Shown here one piece after another: positions 17,701-25,085 of a DNA stretch of 64,000 bases. The stretch is taken from the NCBI RefSeq assembly GCF_030285625.1, contig NZ_CP127294.1:8340001-8404000 (forward strand), given 5' to 3'. Under the pieces are notes generated by a model. It ran no database searches and was not told the DNA's origin. It was given only the letters and a program-made list of their open reading frames with translations. Numbering within the stretch: the first letter of the stretch is position 1; each line of letters opens with the position of its first letter. Made by a program: the position numbers and the translations under genes. The stretch is from Amycolatopsis sp. 2-15 (GTDB taxonomy: Bacteria; Actinomycetota; Actinomycetes; Mycobacteriales; Pseudonocardiaceae).

Positions 17701-18208
17701 GTCGTCCTCGGTGCCGGCTCAGGTGGAGCTCCAGGGTTCCGCCGCGGGCATCGACGTGCTCGGCGACCTGAAGGCCGCGCAGGCCGGCAGCACCGTGTCC
17801 GTCGCGACGATCGGCGAGAAGCAGGGCTACGTCACGAAGGGCATCTGGTTCGCCGACGTGCAGGAGATCGGTCCGTTCGGCCCCTCGGGCGCCCCGGCCG
17901 GCCACGCCTCCTACACGGCGTCGATCAAGACGGCGGGCTTCGACTCCGCGGTGACCTCGTCCACCGGCGACCCGTACGACCAGTCCGTGGACCCCAACGG
18001 CACGGGCGGCACGCCGCTGCTCGTCCAGCCGGGCCAGACGGTGACCGTCACCGTGACGATCACGCCTTCGGGCAAACGCGGCGCGTCGGTGGCCGGCCAC
18101 CTCAACCTGGTGACCGTCCCGACCCTCCCGACCGGCGCGACGGGCCTCCCGCAGGTCGGCACCGGTGAGGTGATCGCAACGCTGCCGTACAGCTACAAGA
18201 TCGGCTGA
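14777..18208 (+). CDS. Secreted S8-like (subtilase-type) protease with sedolisin-like active-site motifs
   Basis: A 1143-residue exported protein. A twin-basic signal peptide (residues 1-35) precedes an I9-like propeptide (about 45-130). The catalytic domain (about 170-515) keeps the subtilase frame and the nucleophile S456 in GGTSESAPLTAG. No HGTHVAG histidine motif is visible. At that place it reads AEAFGDASSIAAQG, giving E240-x3-D244, and the oxyanion site is SSGD354 instead of GN. D203 in LADNMD may be the subtilisin aspartate. The C-terminal 600 residues are beta-sandwich domains of the kind that end actinobacterial subtilases. GGGAG lies 8 bases before the ATG. It probably degrades protein outside the cell. 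Confidence 0.85.
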   Translation: MRRSSRSVRALVIAATGGLALAGVTQLGSQAAVAAPTAQASSAPQSVIVVLKDQLPDAPATKAASGTRRAKATQQQESVLAKLAGTAPAKVKHFALGNAFSATVTPDQAAQLAADPAVAQVLPDSKVTLPDANPAKSADAGAPKAGGGTAQNQDPNAICPTDPAKPLLEPEALTSIHAYSTDGSKAASDLADGSGVKVAFLADNMDPNYADFIRPDGSHVFSDYQDFSGDGPATTESGAEAFGDASSIAAQGVVVHDLSKFVNEKHPLPAGCNIVVKGVSPGASLVGLNVFGSTATNSAVLQAIDYAVTVDHVDVINESLGLNQYPDASSRNLFQVFNDEAVAAGVTVTASSGDAGITSTIGSPATDPLVISAGATTDNRLYAQTTYAAFPFSNGKWTSDNISALSSSGITQNGRTIDLVAPGEGNWADCAPAYAECRDFKTVPQPTDLESFGGTSESAPLTAGVAALVIQAYRGTHHGASPTPAQVKQFITGTTRDLGLPADEQGSGLLDARAAVEAALTSPGTSGAPAGVSSNIALSADQLTLEGAPGSTQNATVNVTNVGTKPLTVTAGTRSLAPLSAQTQTTAFDSTKLPTFPYYNGTDWAYKKVTFSVPAGAQRLLARMAWQGSPKTVNGQSVTPVVRVSLLAPDGTFVANSRPQGGAATANYANVDVTRPVAGTWTAVLYSAGGPTGYTGDIQLATSTQRAIPYGQVSPAVLSLKPGQTKPVKVSLQTPASGGDADYSITFGSSDGHQTTVSAVLRALVPTKNGKGSFGGTITGGNARAVSPAQTFSYEFDVPKGKKDLDVAVKLQDPGTVVDGVLVDPNGELADVNSNVFLSSATQLSQGTTLQLTDANPLPGRWHFVVVVQNPVTGKQIEQPFTGTVGFDQVVVSAPALPNSASKKLAAGQAVKVPVTVRNTGVEPIAIGVDARTNAQQTLQPQPIQGSTEVDLPEFNANAPVYSIPPDTSKFTVATSSSVPAQVELQGSAAGIDVLGDLKAAQAGSTVSVATIGEKQGYVTKGIWFADVQEIGPFGPSGAPAGHASYTASIKTAGFDSAVTSSTGDPYDQSVDPNGTGGTPLLVQPGQTVTVTVTITPSGKRGASVAGHLNLVTVPTLPTGATGLPQVGTGEVIATLPYSYKIG

Positions 18209-18223
18209 GTGTCGCAGTAGGAC

Positions 18224-18270
18224 AACCGGGCTGTCAGTCCTTTTCGGACTGGCGGCCCGGTTTTCTTTTG
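18224..18270 (+). terminator. Intrinsic terminator after the protease gene
   Basis: AACCGGGC (18224-18231) pairs with GCCCGGTT (18255-18262), with an inner AGTCC/GGACT stem around TTTTC, followed by TTTTCTTTTG. It is a stem with an unusually good T-run for this genome and sits 15 bases after the protease stop. Confidence 0.88.
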
Positions 18271-18288
18271 CTCACCGCAGGTGCCGGA

Positions 18289-18864
18289 TCACTCCGCTGA
18301 TCCGGCGGTTTTGCGCCGGTTGGCATTGAAGCGCGCCTTCTTCTGACGATTGCCGCACGTGTTCATGTCACACCACCTGCGGGTGCGGCTTTGGCTGGTG
18401 TCGAAGAAGGCGGCCTGGCAGGTCGGCGACGCACACAAGGCCAGTTTTCCGTCTCGTTCGCCGGCGAGGATGCTGATCGCGTCGGCGGCGATCACGCTGA
18501 GAGCGTCTTCCACGCAGGAAGCCGAGCCGAGCTGCCATCGCCGCTTGCCTTCGGGTGTCAGGATGGCCGCGGCCCGGCCCTGAGCGCTGCGGTCATTGAT
18601 GACTTGCACTGCGGATGCAGGAAGCGCGTCCTGGATCGCAGCCGCGGTCGCGGCGGCGTGAATCGACTCCCTCAGTTCCCGGGCGAGGTCGAGCTGGGCG
18701 GTGGTGCAGGAGTCCACGGCGAGGCCGCTCACCGCCAGCCAGTCGACAAGTCGCTGCGGCGTGGGAATGCGCTCCACCGCGTCGCCATGACGCTCCGACA
18801 GAGTCCCCGTGAAGCTCGTCGCCAGCACGGTACCGAGGCGAAAGTCGGGGAACTCGGCACGCAT
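18289..18864 (-). CDS. CGNR zinc-finger / ABATE domain regulator
   Basis: A 191-residue protein. The N-terminal helical ABATE (DUF1470) domain covers about residues 1-135. The C-terminal CGNR zinc finger contains LCASPTCQAAFFD, then RRWCDMNTCGNRQKKARF; the four cysteines and the CGNR box are intact. The family is thought to be transcriptional regulators, often encoded next to stress or detoxification enzymes. Here it diverges from an epoxide hydrolase, and two matching 19-bp dyads lie between the two starts. On its own strand TAAGCT lies 6 bases before the ATG, suggesting a leaderless, autoregulated transcript. Confidence 0.87.
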   Translation of the reverse strand: MRAEFPDFRLGTVLATSFTGTLSERHGDAVERIPTPQRLVDWLAVSGLAVDSCTTAQLDLARELRESIHAAATAAAIQDALPASAVQVINDRSAQGRAAAILTPEGKRRWQLGSASCVEDALSVIAADAISILAGERDGKLALCASPTCQAAFFDTSQSRTRRWCDMNTCGNRQKKARFNANRRKTAGSAE

Positions 18865-18865
18865 G

Positions 18866-18926
18866 GAACCAGCTTAGCAGGTTGCGCTCGGGCATCGAGG
18901 CCTGCTAGAACCATCTAAGCCGGTTC
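18866..18926. promoter_or_regulatory. Twin operator between CGNR regulator and epoxide hydrolase
   Basis: Two related 19-bp imperfect palindromes occur: GAACCAGCTTAGCAGGTTG (18866-18884) and GAACCATCTAAGCCGGTTC (18908-18926). Both have the form GAACC-N9-GGTT and match at 15 of 19 positions. They are 42 bp apart start to start, about four helical turns, so two dimers could bind the same DNA face. Site 1 abuts the CGNR start codon; site 2 is 20 bases before the epoxide hydrolase start. Confidence 0.6.
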
Positions 18927-18946
18927 CGCACTGACCAGGAGGACTC

Positions 18947-20119
18947 ATGCGCCGTCTGACCAGCGACGTGCAAGCATTCGAAGCCCACGCACCGGACGCC
19001 GACCTCGACGACCTGCGGGCGCGACTGGCCGCGGCGCGGCTGCCGGAGGCCGAGACGGTCCATCGCGCCGCGCCCGGTCCGCGCCGATGGGACCAGGGCG
19101 TTCCTCTCGCCGACCTCGTCGAGGTCGTGGACTACTGGCGCACCGGGTACGACTGGCGGTCGTTCGAGGAGCGGCTGAACCGGATCGGCCAGTTCCGCAC
19201 GACCATCGACGAGCTGGGAATCCACTTCCTGCACCGCCGATCCGCGCGCGCGGACGCCACTCCGCTGATCTTGACGCACGGGTGGCCGGACAGCATTGCC
19301 CGGTTCATCGATGCGGTGGACGAGCTGGCAGATCCTAAAGATGCGGACGCGCCGGCGTTCCACGTCGTCGTCCCGTCGCTACCGGGCTTCGGTTACAGCG
19401 ACAAGCCGGCCACCACCGGGTGGGGAACCGAAAAGATCGCGGCCGCCTGGGTGGAACTGATGGGCCGGCTCGGCTACCGCGAGTTCGCCGCCCACGGTGG
19501 CGACTGGGGAGGCAATATCACCACGGTTCTCGGCGGCCGGTTCCCGGAGCACGTTCTCGGCATCCACACGACGTTCGCGGAGGGACCGCCCGGGCTGACC
19601 ACGGACGGGCTGACGGCGGTCGAACGCGAGTGGATCGAGGAAACCCGCGATTTCTGGCGCCACCGCGGGGCGTACGCGAAGCAGCAGGCGACCCGGCCGC
19701 AGACCATCGGCTACTCGCTCGTCGACTCACCGGTCGGGCTTCTTGCCTGGATCCTGGACAAGTTCGCCGAGTGGTCGGACACCGAAGACAGCCCGTTCGA
19801 GACGATTTCCCGAGACCGAATTCTCGACGACGTCACCCTGTATTGGCTGACGCGGACCGGTGCGTCGGCGGCCCGCATTTACTACGAAAGCCACAACTCG
19901 CTCGATCCCGAACTTCGGGTCGACGTCCCGTCGGCACTCACGATGTATCCCCGCGACGTCGAGAAGTGTCCGCGCCCCTGGGCACAGGAGCGGTACCGGC
20001 AGATCGTCCGTTGGAAGTCGCCCGAACTCGGCGGACATTTCCCGTCGCTGGAGGTTCCCGGGTATTTCGTCAAAGATCTCCAAGAAGGCCTCGCGGCAGT
20101 GCTGGCCGCCCATCGGTGA
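18947..20119 (+). CDS. Epoxide hydrolase (microsomal type, alpha/beta hydrolase)
   Basis: A 390-residue enzyme of the N-terminal-extended epoxide hydrolase family. Residues 8-115 form the EHN domain. The oxyanion motif HGWP is at 111-114, the nucleophile D186 in HGGDWGGN, the catalytic histidine H364 in LGGHFPSLE, and candidate lid tyrosines are Y312/Y313. All parts needed for hydrolysis of epoxides to diols are present. CAGGAGG precedes the ATG. No signal peptide. It is divergent from the CGNR regulator, with shared operator candidates, so expression is probably substrate- or stress-controlled. Confidence 0.9.
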   Translation: MRRLTSDVQAFEAHAPDADLDDLRARLAAARLPEAETVHRAAPGPRRWDQGVPLADLVEVVDYWRTGYDWRSFEERLNRIGQFRTTIDELGIHFLHRRSARADATPLILTHGWPDSIARFIDAVDELADPKDADAPAFHVVVPSLPGFGYSDKPATTGWGTEKIAAAWVELMGRLGYREFAAHGGDWGGNITTVLGGRFPEHVLGIHTTFAEGPPGLTTDGLTAVEREWIEETRDFWRHRGAYAKQQATRPQTIGYSLVDSPVGLLAWILDKFAEWSDTEDSPFETISRDRILDDVTLYWLTRTGASAARIYYESHNSLDPELRVDVPSALTMYPRDVEKCPRPWAQERYRQIVRWKSPELGGHFPSLEVPGYFVKDLQEGLAAVLAAHR

Positions 20120-20135
20120 ACCCGGCCGGTTTCTC

Positions 20136-21188
20136 TCAGCCGGTCGCCGCGGCGTGACAGGCACCGAAGCCTTCGGCGCGGCGCACCACACGCCCGGAAG
20201 TGATCCGCACAGCCGTTTCCGTCGCGTCGCTCACCGCCGAAACCCCGGCCGCCGACGCGACCGCGCCCGAGTCGTCGCGCAGCACCTTCAGGCGCGGCCA
20301 GGTCGAGACCGGGAATGCCCGGCGCAAGTGACCACGCAGCTCGGCCAGCGCGAGGTGCGTCAACGGCGCCAGCTCCGGCGCCGAACCCGTCACCACGGCG
20401 ACCGTCACGGCAGAGTCCTGCGGTACGGCCCGGACGGCCTCCTCCGCGGCGGAAAGCCGGTGCAGCCCGAGAATCGCGACCACGCCGTCGCCGGACAGGT
20501 CGGCCGGCTCCGACCGCAGTGAGTCGAAGGCCGCGGGCGGCAGCCAAGGCTCGTCCACCGGCTGCGCGTGCGCCACGATCGGCGGCACCGCGGGCCACGT
20601 ATCGGCCAACCCCAGCGCGGGCAGGACTTCGCAGGCACGCACGACGTTGAACGGCTCACCGAACCCCGGCGCGGCCGCGGCGAGACCCGTGGCACCGTGC
20701 AACGTGGTCAGCGCCAGTTCGGCGACGCGCACGAGGCGGCCGGCGGACGGGGCCAGGCGCTCGAGCGCCAGGCCGAGGACGACGGCTTCGAAGCGCAGGA
20801 GCTGGGCGTACGGGCGGTGGGTGAGCTCGTCGGCGAGGATCTCCGGCCCGAGGTCCACGCCGAGGCGCGAGCCGGGGTCGGTGGCGAGCGGCAGGCGGGC
20901 GACCCAGGCGCGGGCGAGGGCGCCCAGGGCTTCCGCGGCGGTGAGGCCCGGGTCCGAAGCCGGGGGCTCGGCGGCGACCCGCTCGGCCTCCTCCGCGAGC
21001 ACGGCGAAGTACAGCGCGCGCTTGCCGGGGAAGTTCGAGTAGACGGCGCCGCGCGTGAGCTCGGCGCGTTCGGCGATCACGTCGATCTTCGCCTCGCGGA
21101 AGCCGCGCTCGGTGAACTCGTCACGCGCGGCGGCGAGCACCTTCGCGCGGTTGAGCTCCTGCGCCTCCGCTCTGGTCAGCCGGGCCAT
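20136..21188 (-). CDS. TetR family regulator with an extra C-terminal domain
   Basis: A 350-residue protein, well above the usual 190-230 of TetR regulators. The N-terminal helix-turn-helix is clear (FREAKIDVIAERAELTRGAVYSNFPGKRALY, residues about 30-62) and a TetR ligand domain follows to about residue 195. The last 130 residues are not TetR-like. They contain GDGVVAILGLHRL and then RDDSGAVASAAGVSAV...VRITSGRVVRRAEG, which recalls the end of a thioredoxin/peroxiredoxin fold (bound-state DxxG..A..yGV and a V-x-x-G-R-V strand) but without a CxxC. GAGGAGG lies before the ATG. It is divergent from a P450, which it probably controls. Confidence 0.83.
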   Translation of the reverse strand: MARLTRAEAQELNRAKVLAAARDEFTERGFREAKIDVIAERAELTRGAVYSNFPGKRALYFAVLAEEAERVAAEPPASDPGLTAAEALGALARAWVARLPLATDPGSRLGVDLGPEILADELTHRPYAQLLRFEAVVLGLALERLAPSAGRLVRVAELALTTLHGATGLAAAAPGFGEPFNVVRACEVLPALGLADTWPAVPPIVAHAQPVDEPWLPPAAFDSLRSEPADLSGDGVVAILGLHRLSAAEEAVRAVPQDSAVTVAVVTGSAPELAPLTHLALAELRGHLRRAFPVSTWPRLKVLRDDSGAVASAAGVSAVSDATETAVRITSGRVVRRAEGFGACHAAATG

Positions 21189-21235
21189 CGTCCTCCTCGA
21201 GCTCCCGTACTGGTCACGATAGCGCCGGTGTACAT

Positions 21236-21261
21236 ATGATGAGACCATCTGATTTCATCAT
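21236..21261. promoter_or_regulatory. Candidate TetR operator upstream of the P450 gene
   Basis: ATGATGA (21236-21242) and TCATCAT (21255-21261) form a perfect 7-bp inverted repeat with a 12-bp spacer in the 91-bp gap between the TetR and P450 starts. The patch is much AT-richer than its flanks and lies 18 bases before the P450 GTG, where bound protein would block transcription. Confidence 0.5.
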
Positions 21262-21279
21262 CCAGAATGAGGAGCACCG

Positions 21280-22416
21280 GTGACCGACGTGCCCGAGATC
21301 GACCTGACCGACCCCGCCGTGCACCGCGACCCGTTCGCCGTCTACGGCGCCGCCCGCGAGCACGGCCCCGTGGCCAAGCTCGTCGGCCCCGGCTTCGGCC
21401 CGCTGTGGGTCCTCACCCGCCTCGCCGAAGCACGCGCGATGCTCACCGACCCGCGCTTCGCGCTCGGCCCCGGCAGCTACCAGGCGCTCGACGTGCCCGA
21501 CCACTGCCGGCCGTACCTGCGGACCATGCAGGAGATGGAAGGCGCCGAGCACCGGCGGCTGCGCGGCCTCGTCTCCCCCGCGTTCACGGCGCGCCGCGCG
21601 GCGGACTTCCGGCCGCGGATCGAGCCGATCGTCGACAAGCTGCTCGACGGCCTCCCCGCTGACGGGGCCGACCTGCTGGCCGGGTTCGCGCAGCCGTTGC
21701 CGATGGAGGTGATCTGCGAGCTCGTCGGCGTGCCCGAGGCGGATCGGCCGCGCTGGCACATCTTCGGCCAGAACGTGGTCGCCGGCTCGGGCGAGAGCTT
21801 CGCCGCCGCGGTGCCGGGCATCATCGACGGCGCGCGCGGCCTCACCACGCCGCCGGCGAGTGAGTTCCTCGAACTGCTGGCCGGCACGGACGGGCTGTCC
21901 GAACCCGAGCTCGTCACCCTCGTGTGGCAGCTCGTGCTCGCGGGGCAGACACCGGCGAACTTCGTCGCCAACGCCGTCGAGGCCCTGCTCACTCATCCGG
22001 ACCAGCTCGCCGTGCTGCGCGCGGAACCCGAGCTGTGGCCGACGGCGGTCGAGGAGCTGATGCGATGGTGCGGACCTCAGCTGCTGACGATTCCCCGGCA
22101 GGCCACCGAGGACCTCACCCTGCACGGCGTCGCGATCCGGGCGGGCGAGCCCGTGTCGGCCGCAATCGCGTCGGCCAACCGGGACCCGCGCGTGTTCACC
22201 GAGCCCGACCGCCTCGACGTGCGCCGCACCGAGGGCGGGCACCTCGGGTTCGCGTACGGGCCGCACTTCTGCCTCGGCGCGGCGCTCGCGCGGGTGGAGG
22301 CGGAGGTGGCGTTGCGGGGGTTGCTGGAGCGCTTTCCCGCGCTGCGCCTTGGCGACGTGCGGCGCGCGCCCGACCCCGGCACGTGGCGGCTGGCGGGGCT
22401 GCCGGTGAGCTTCTGA
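21280..22416 (+). CDS. Cytochrome P450
   Basis: A 378-residue soluble bacterial P450, a little short for the family. The K-helix ExxR is E259-x2-R262 (EELMRW), and the haem-binding loop is FAYGPHFCLGAALAR with the thiolate ligand C331. The I-helix reads LVLAGQTPANF (AGQTP at 221-225), so the usual acid-alcohol pair of AGxD/ET is replaced by T-P. That can change oxygen activation or mark a peroxide-using or specialised enzyme. The GTG start has AGGAG 5 bases upstream. No ferredoxin or reductase gene is adjacent. Substrate unknown; the divergent TetR gene suggests induced expression. Confidence 0.9.
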   Translation: MTDVPEIDLTDPAVHRDPFAVYGAAREHGPVAKLVGPGFGPLWVLTRLAEARAMLTDPRFALGPGSYQALDVPDHCRPYLRTMQEMEGAEHRRLRGLVSPAFTARRAADFRPRIEPIVDKLLDGLPADGADLLAGFAQPLPMEVICELVGVPEADRPRWHIFGQNVVAGSGESFAAAVPGIIDGARGLTTPPASEFLELLAGTDGLSEPELVTLVWQLVLAGQTPANFVANAVEALLTHPDQLAVLRAEPELWPTAVEELMRWCGPQLLTIPRQATEDLTLHGVAIRAGEPVSAAIASANRDPRVFTEPDRLDVRRTEGGHLGFAYGPHFCLGAALARVEAEVALRGLLERFPALRLGDVRRAPDPGTWRLAGLPVSF

Positions 22417-22525
22417 CGTCCTCTTCGGACACTTCGTCACCGATCGGGTGAACAACGAAGCGGTGCTTCGATCTTCCTGCGCTGCTAACGTTTTCCCAGG
22501 TCAGCATCGTGCTCGGGAGGCAGGC

Positions 22526-23116
22526 ATGTCCGCACACATCTCCGCTGGAGTCGGTGGTCTCGTGATGGACCCGCGGCGGACGTGGCCGCTGGTGCTCGTG
22601 CGCGGTGTGCTGGCGGTGGTGTTCGGCGTGATCGCGCTGATCTGGCCGGGCGTCACCGTGCTGGCGCTGGCGCTCGTCTTCGGGGTCTACGCGCTCGTCG
22701 ACGCGGTGGGTGCGTTCATGCAGGCGTTCCGCCCGGGCGACGGCGCGCACCGGTTCGCGTACGCGTTGCTGGGTGTGCTCGGTCTCGCCGCGGGGGTGCT
22801 CGCGCTGGTCTGGCCCGGCGCGACCATCCTCGTGCTGGCGACGCTCGTCGGGGCGTGGGCGGTGGTCACGGGCATCGCCGAGATCGTCGCCGCGATCCGC
22901 CTGCGCAAGCAGATCACGGGCGAGGCGTTCCTCATCGTGGCCGGCGCGGTGTCCGTCATCGCGGGTGTCTTGGTGCTCATCCACCCGGTCGCGGGGGCGT
23001 TCGGCATCGCCTTGCTCGTGGGCATCTACGCGCTGCTGTACGGGATCATGCTCGTCGTCCTGTCCTTCCGCTTGCGGCGCGTCGCAAAACTCGAGCAGGC
23101 GAACGAACCCGCATAG
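22526..23116 (+). CDS. HdeD family (DUF308) membrane protein
   Basis: A 196-residue integral membrane protein with about six helices in three similar pairs (for example VLAVVFGVIALIWPGVTVLA and LGLAAGVLALVWPGATILVL). The G-x-I/L-x-L-I-W-P-G-x-T motif recurs, as in HdeD/DUF308 proteins, some of which help acid resistance. The ATG has GGGAGG 5-7 bases before it. The upstream gap holds CGAAGC-GGT-GCTTCG (22456-22470), a possible regulator site, and TAACGT as a likely -10 box. It is followed by another small membrane protein. Confidence 0.85.
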   Translation: MSAHISAGVGGLVMDPRRTWPLVLVRGVLAVVFGVIALIWPGVTVLALALVFGVYALVDAVGAFMQAFRPGDGAHRFAYALLGVLGLAAGVLALVWPGATILVLATLVGAWAVVTGIAEIVAAIRLRKQITGEAFLIVAGAVSVIAGVLVLIHPVAGAFGIALLVGIYALLYGIMLVVLSFRLRRVAKLEQANEPA

Positions 23117-23160
23117 GACGACAATCGAGGGGGACAGCTTCGTTGACGGAGGGATCCGTG

Positions 23161-23685
23161 ATGGCGCAGAACCCGTACGACCAGGACACCCGGCCCGGCA
23201 TCGACGCGGCGCGGCTGTGGGCGGGCGGCGTCGCCACGGCGGTGGTGGCCGCGCTCGTCGCCATCGTCGGACTCCTCATCGCCCGCGGCATTTTCGACGT
23301 CCCCGTACTCGCCCCGAAAGGCGAGGGCGCCTGGGGCAGCGCCAGCACCACCACGTACGCACTCGCCGCCGCGGCCGCCGCCCTGCTCGCCACGGGCCTC
23401 ATGCACCTGCTGAGCGTCGCGACGCCCGCGCCCAGCCAGTTCTTCGGCTGGATCATGGTGCTCGTGACCCTCATCGCGGTGGTCCTGCCGCTGACCTTGA
23501 CGGTCGAACCCAGCGCCAAATACGCGACGGCCGCGATCAACCTCGTGATCGGCCTGGTGATCGCGTTCGTGGTGAACAGCATGGCGGCGAATGCGCGGAC
23601 TTTGCACCGTCGTAAGCGGTCCACGCGTCCTGACGCGCCGACTCAGCAGTGGAATGAACCACCGTCGAACTTCTACGACCGGTGA
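23161..23685 (+). CDS. DUF6069 family membrane protein
   Basis: A 174-residue membrane protein with four predicted helices: ATAVVAALVAIVGLLIARGI, a second after STTTYALAAAAAALLATG, a third in FGWIMVLVTLIAVVLPL and a fourth in INLVIGLVIAFVV. Soluble ends flank them; the C-terminus is basic then polar (HRRKRSTRPD). Resemblance to the DUF6069 group is from the RLWAGGVATAVVAA start and the GAWG segment. GGAGGGA precedes the ATG. No function is known. It may be co-transcribed with the HdeD-like gene 44 bases upstream. Confidence 0.75.
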   Translation: MAQNPYDQDTRPGIDAARLWAGGVATAVVAALVAIVGLLIARGIFDVPVLAPKGEGAWGSASTTTYALAAAAAALLATGLMHLLSVATPAPSQFFGWIMVLVTLIAVVLPLTLTVEPSAKYATAAINLVIGLVIAFVVNSMAANARTLHRRKRSTRPDAPTQQWNEPPSNFYDR

Positions 23686-23803
23686 GGCAACCACGTGCCC
23701 CGTTCGTGAAATGAGTGTCTACTGAGGACATTCGGCACGGCGGCAGCCAGGGTTCGGATTCACCACCCGATTGCACCTTTCCCCGTCACCGGGAACTGCG
23801 ATC

Positions 23804-25081
23804 ATGGAAGTCGTGGCCGAAATCCCTTCAACCACCCCGGAACCGCTCGCCGGCGCAGGGGTTCGACCGCACCCGAGCCGGACACTGTCCAACCGGACGA
23901 TCGCGCTGTGCGGCGCGCTGATGGTGGTGATCGCGACGGCGGCCTGCTGGGTCCTGCTCACGTTGTACGGCCACGGCACCGACGCCGATCGCGCCCGGCT
24001 CGACGGCATCCGCACCGTCGGGACGATCGTGGTCGGCACCGGCGGCGCCCTGGCACTGGTGCTCGCGGCAAGACGGCAGCAGACCGCCGAGCACGACCTG
24101 GCGACCAAGCGCGCCGAACTGCGGCTCCGCGAACAAGCCGACCGGGCCGCCCGGCACGACGCCACCGAACGGCGCATCAACGAGCTCTACCTGAAAGCCG
24201 TCGAACAGCTGGGTTCGGAAAAGGCACCGGTCCGGCTCGCGGGCCTCTACGCGCTCGACCGCCTGGCGCAGGACAACGCGCAGCTGCGCCAGACGATCGC
24301 CGATGTCATCAGTGCCTACCTGCGCATGCCGTACGAGCTGCCCGAGCCCGGCCGGAACGGCGACCGCGACCAGGTGCAGGAACGCGAAGTGCGGCTGACG
24401 GCGCAGCGCCTGCTCGTGCGGCACCTCGTGCCGGCCGACGAGGACGACCGGTTCTGGGCGGGCATCGAGCTGGACCTCTCCGGGGCCGTGCTCATCGACT
24501 TCCCGCTCAACGGCTGCGAGCTCCACAACGCCCGCTTCGCCGGCACCCACTTCGCCGGGGACGCCTGGTTCCACGAGGTGCGGTTCACCGGCACGACGCG
24601 GTTCGACGGCGCCACTTTCGGCGCCGACGCCTGGTTCACCCGGGCCACGTTCAAGGGCAGCACCCGGTTCGAGAACGCCCAATTCCGCGGCGAGGCCCGC
24701 TTCGAAGACACCGAGTTCGCCGGCACCACAGCGTTCCGCAGCGCGCGGTTCGCCCACAACGCGCAGTTCGACAAGGCGCTCTTCCGCGGCGTCGTGCGGT
24801 TCAGCGACACCACCTTCGCGCGCAGTGCGAACTTCGACCGAGCGGGATTCATGGTCGCGCCGGTGTTCGACGACGACGTGGCGATGCAAAGCGCCTACTT
24901 CGACCGCGCGAGGTTCGGGGAGCGGGCGTGGTTCGAGGGGGTGTCGTTCGCCAGCTACACGACGTTCGTCGGCGCCGTGTTCGACGGTGACATCGGGTTC
25001 GAGGGCGCCCGGCTCGACGGAATGCCGTACCGGCCACCGCAGCTGCAGGCGGATGACATCGAGTTCGCCGACGAAAGCTAG
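23804..25081 (+). CDS. Membrane-anchored pentapeptide-repeat protein
   Basis: About 425 residues. Two N-terminal helices (IALCGALMVVIATAACWVLL and GTIVVGTGGALALVLAA) precede a charged helical region (QQTAEHDLATKRAELRLRE...). Then comes a long run of pentapeptide units with F or L at the centre (ARFAG-THFAG-DAWFH, VRFTG-TTRFD and so on) making a right-handed quadrilateral beta-helix. This layout is common in actinobacteria; no function is established. ATG at 23804 is chosen because the helix follows soon after, though no strong ribosome-binding site is seen. It converges on the DUF1295 gene with 4 bases between stops. Confidence 0.83.
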   Translation: MEVVAEIPSTTPEPLAGAGVRPHPSRTLSNRTIALCGALMVVIATAACWVLLTLYGHGTDADRARLDGIRTVGTIVVGTGGALALVLAARRQQTAEHDLATKRAELRLREQADRAARHDATERRINELYLKAVEQLGSEKAPVRLAGLYALDRLAQDNAQLRQTIADVISAYLRMPYELPEPGRNGDRDQVQEREVRLTAQRLLVRHLVPADEDDRFWAGIELDLSGAVLIDFPLNGCELHNARFAGTHFAGDAWFHEVRFTGTTRFDGATFGADAWFTRATFKGSTRFENAQFRGEARFEDTEFAGTTAFRSARFAHNAQFDKALFRGVVRFSDTTFARSANFDRAGFMVAPVFDDDVAMQSAYFDRARFGERAWFEGVSFASYTTFVGAVFDGDIGFEGARLDGMPYRPPQLQADDIEFADES

Positions 25082-25085
25082 AGGA

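Noticed and set aside
22582..23160. Single large gene joining the HdeD-like and DUF6069 regions
   Set aside because: The first part of that frame is an Arg/Gly-rich shadow; the HdeD-like protein is in another frame and the second gene has its own GGAGGGA and ATG at 23161.
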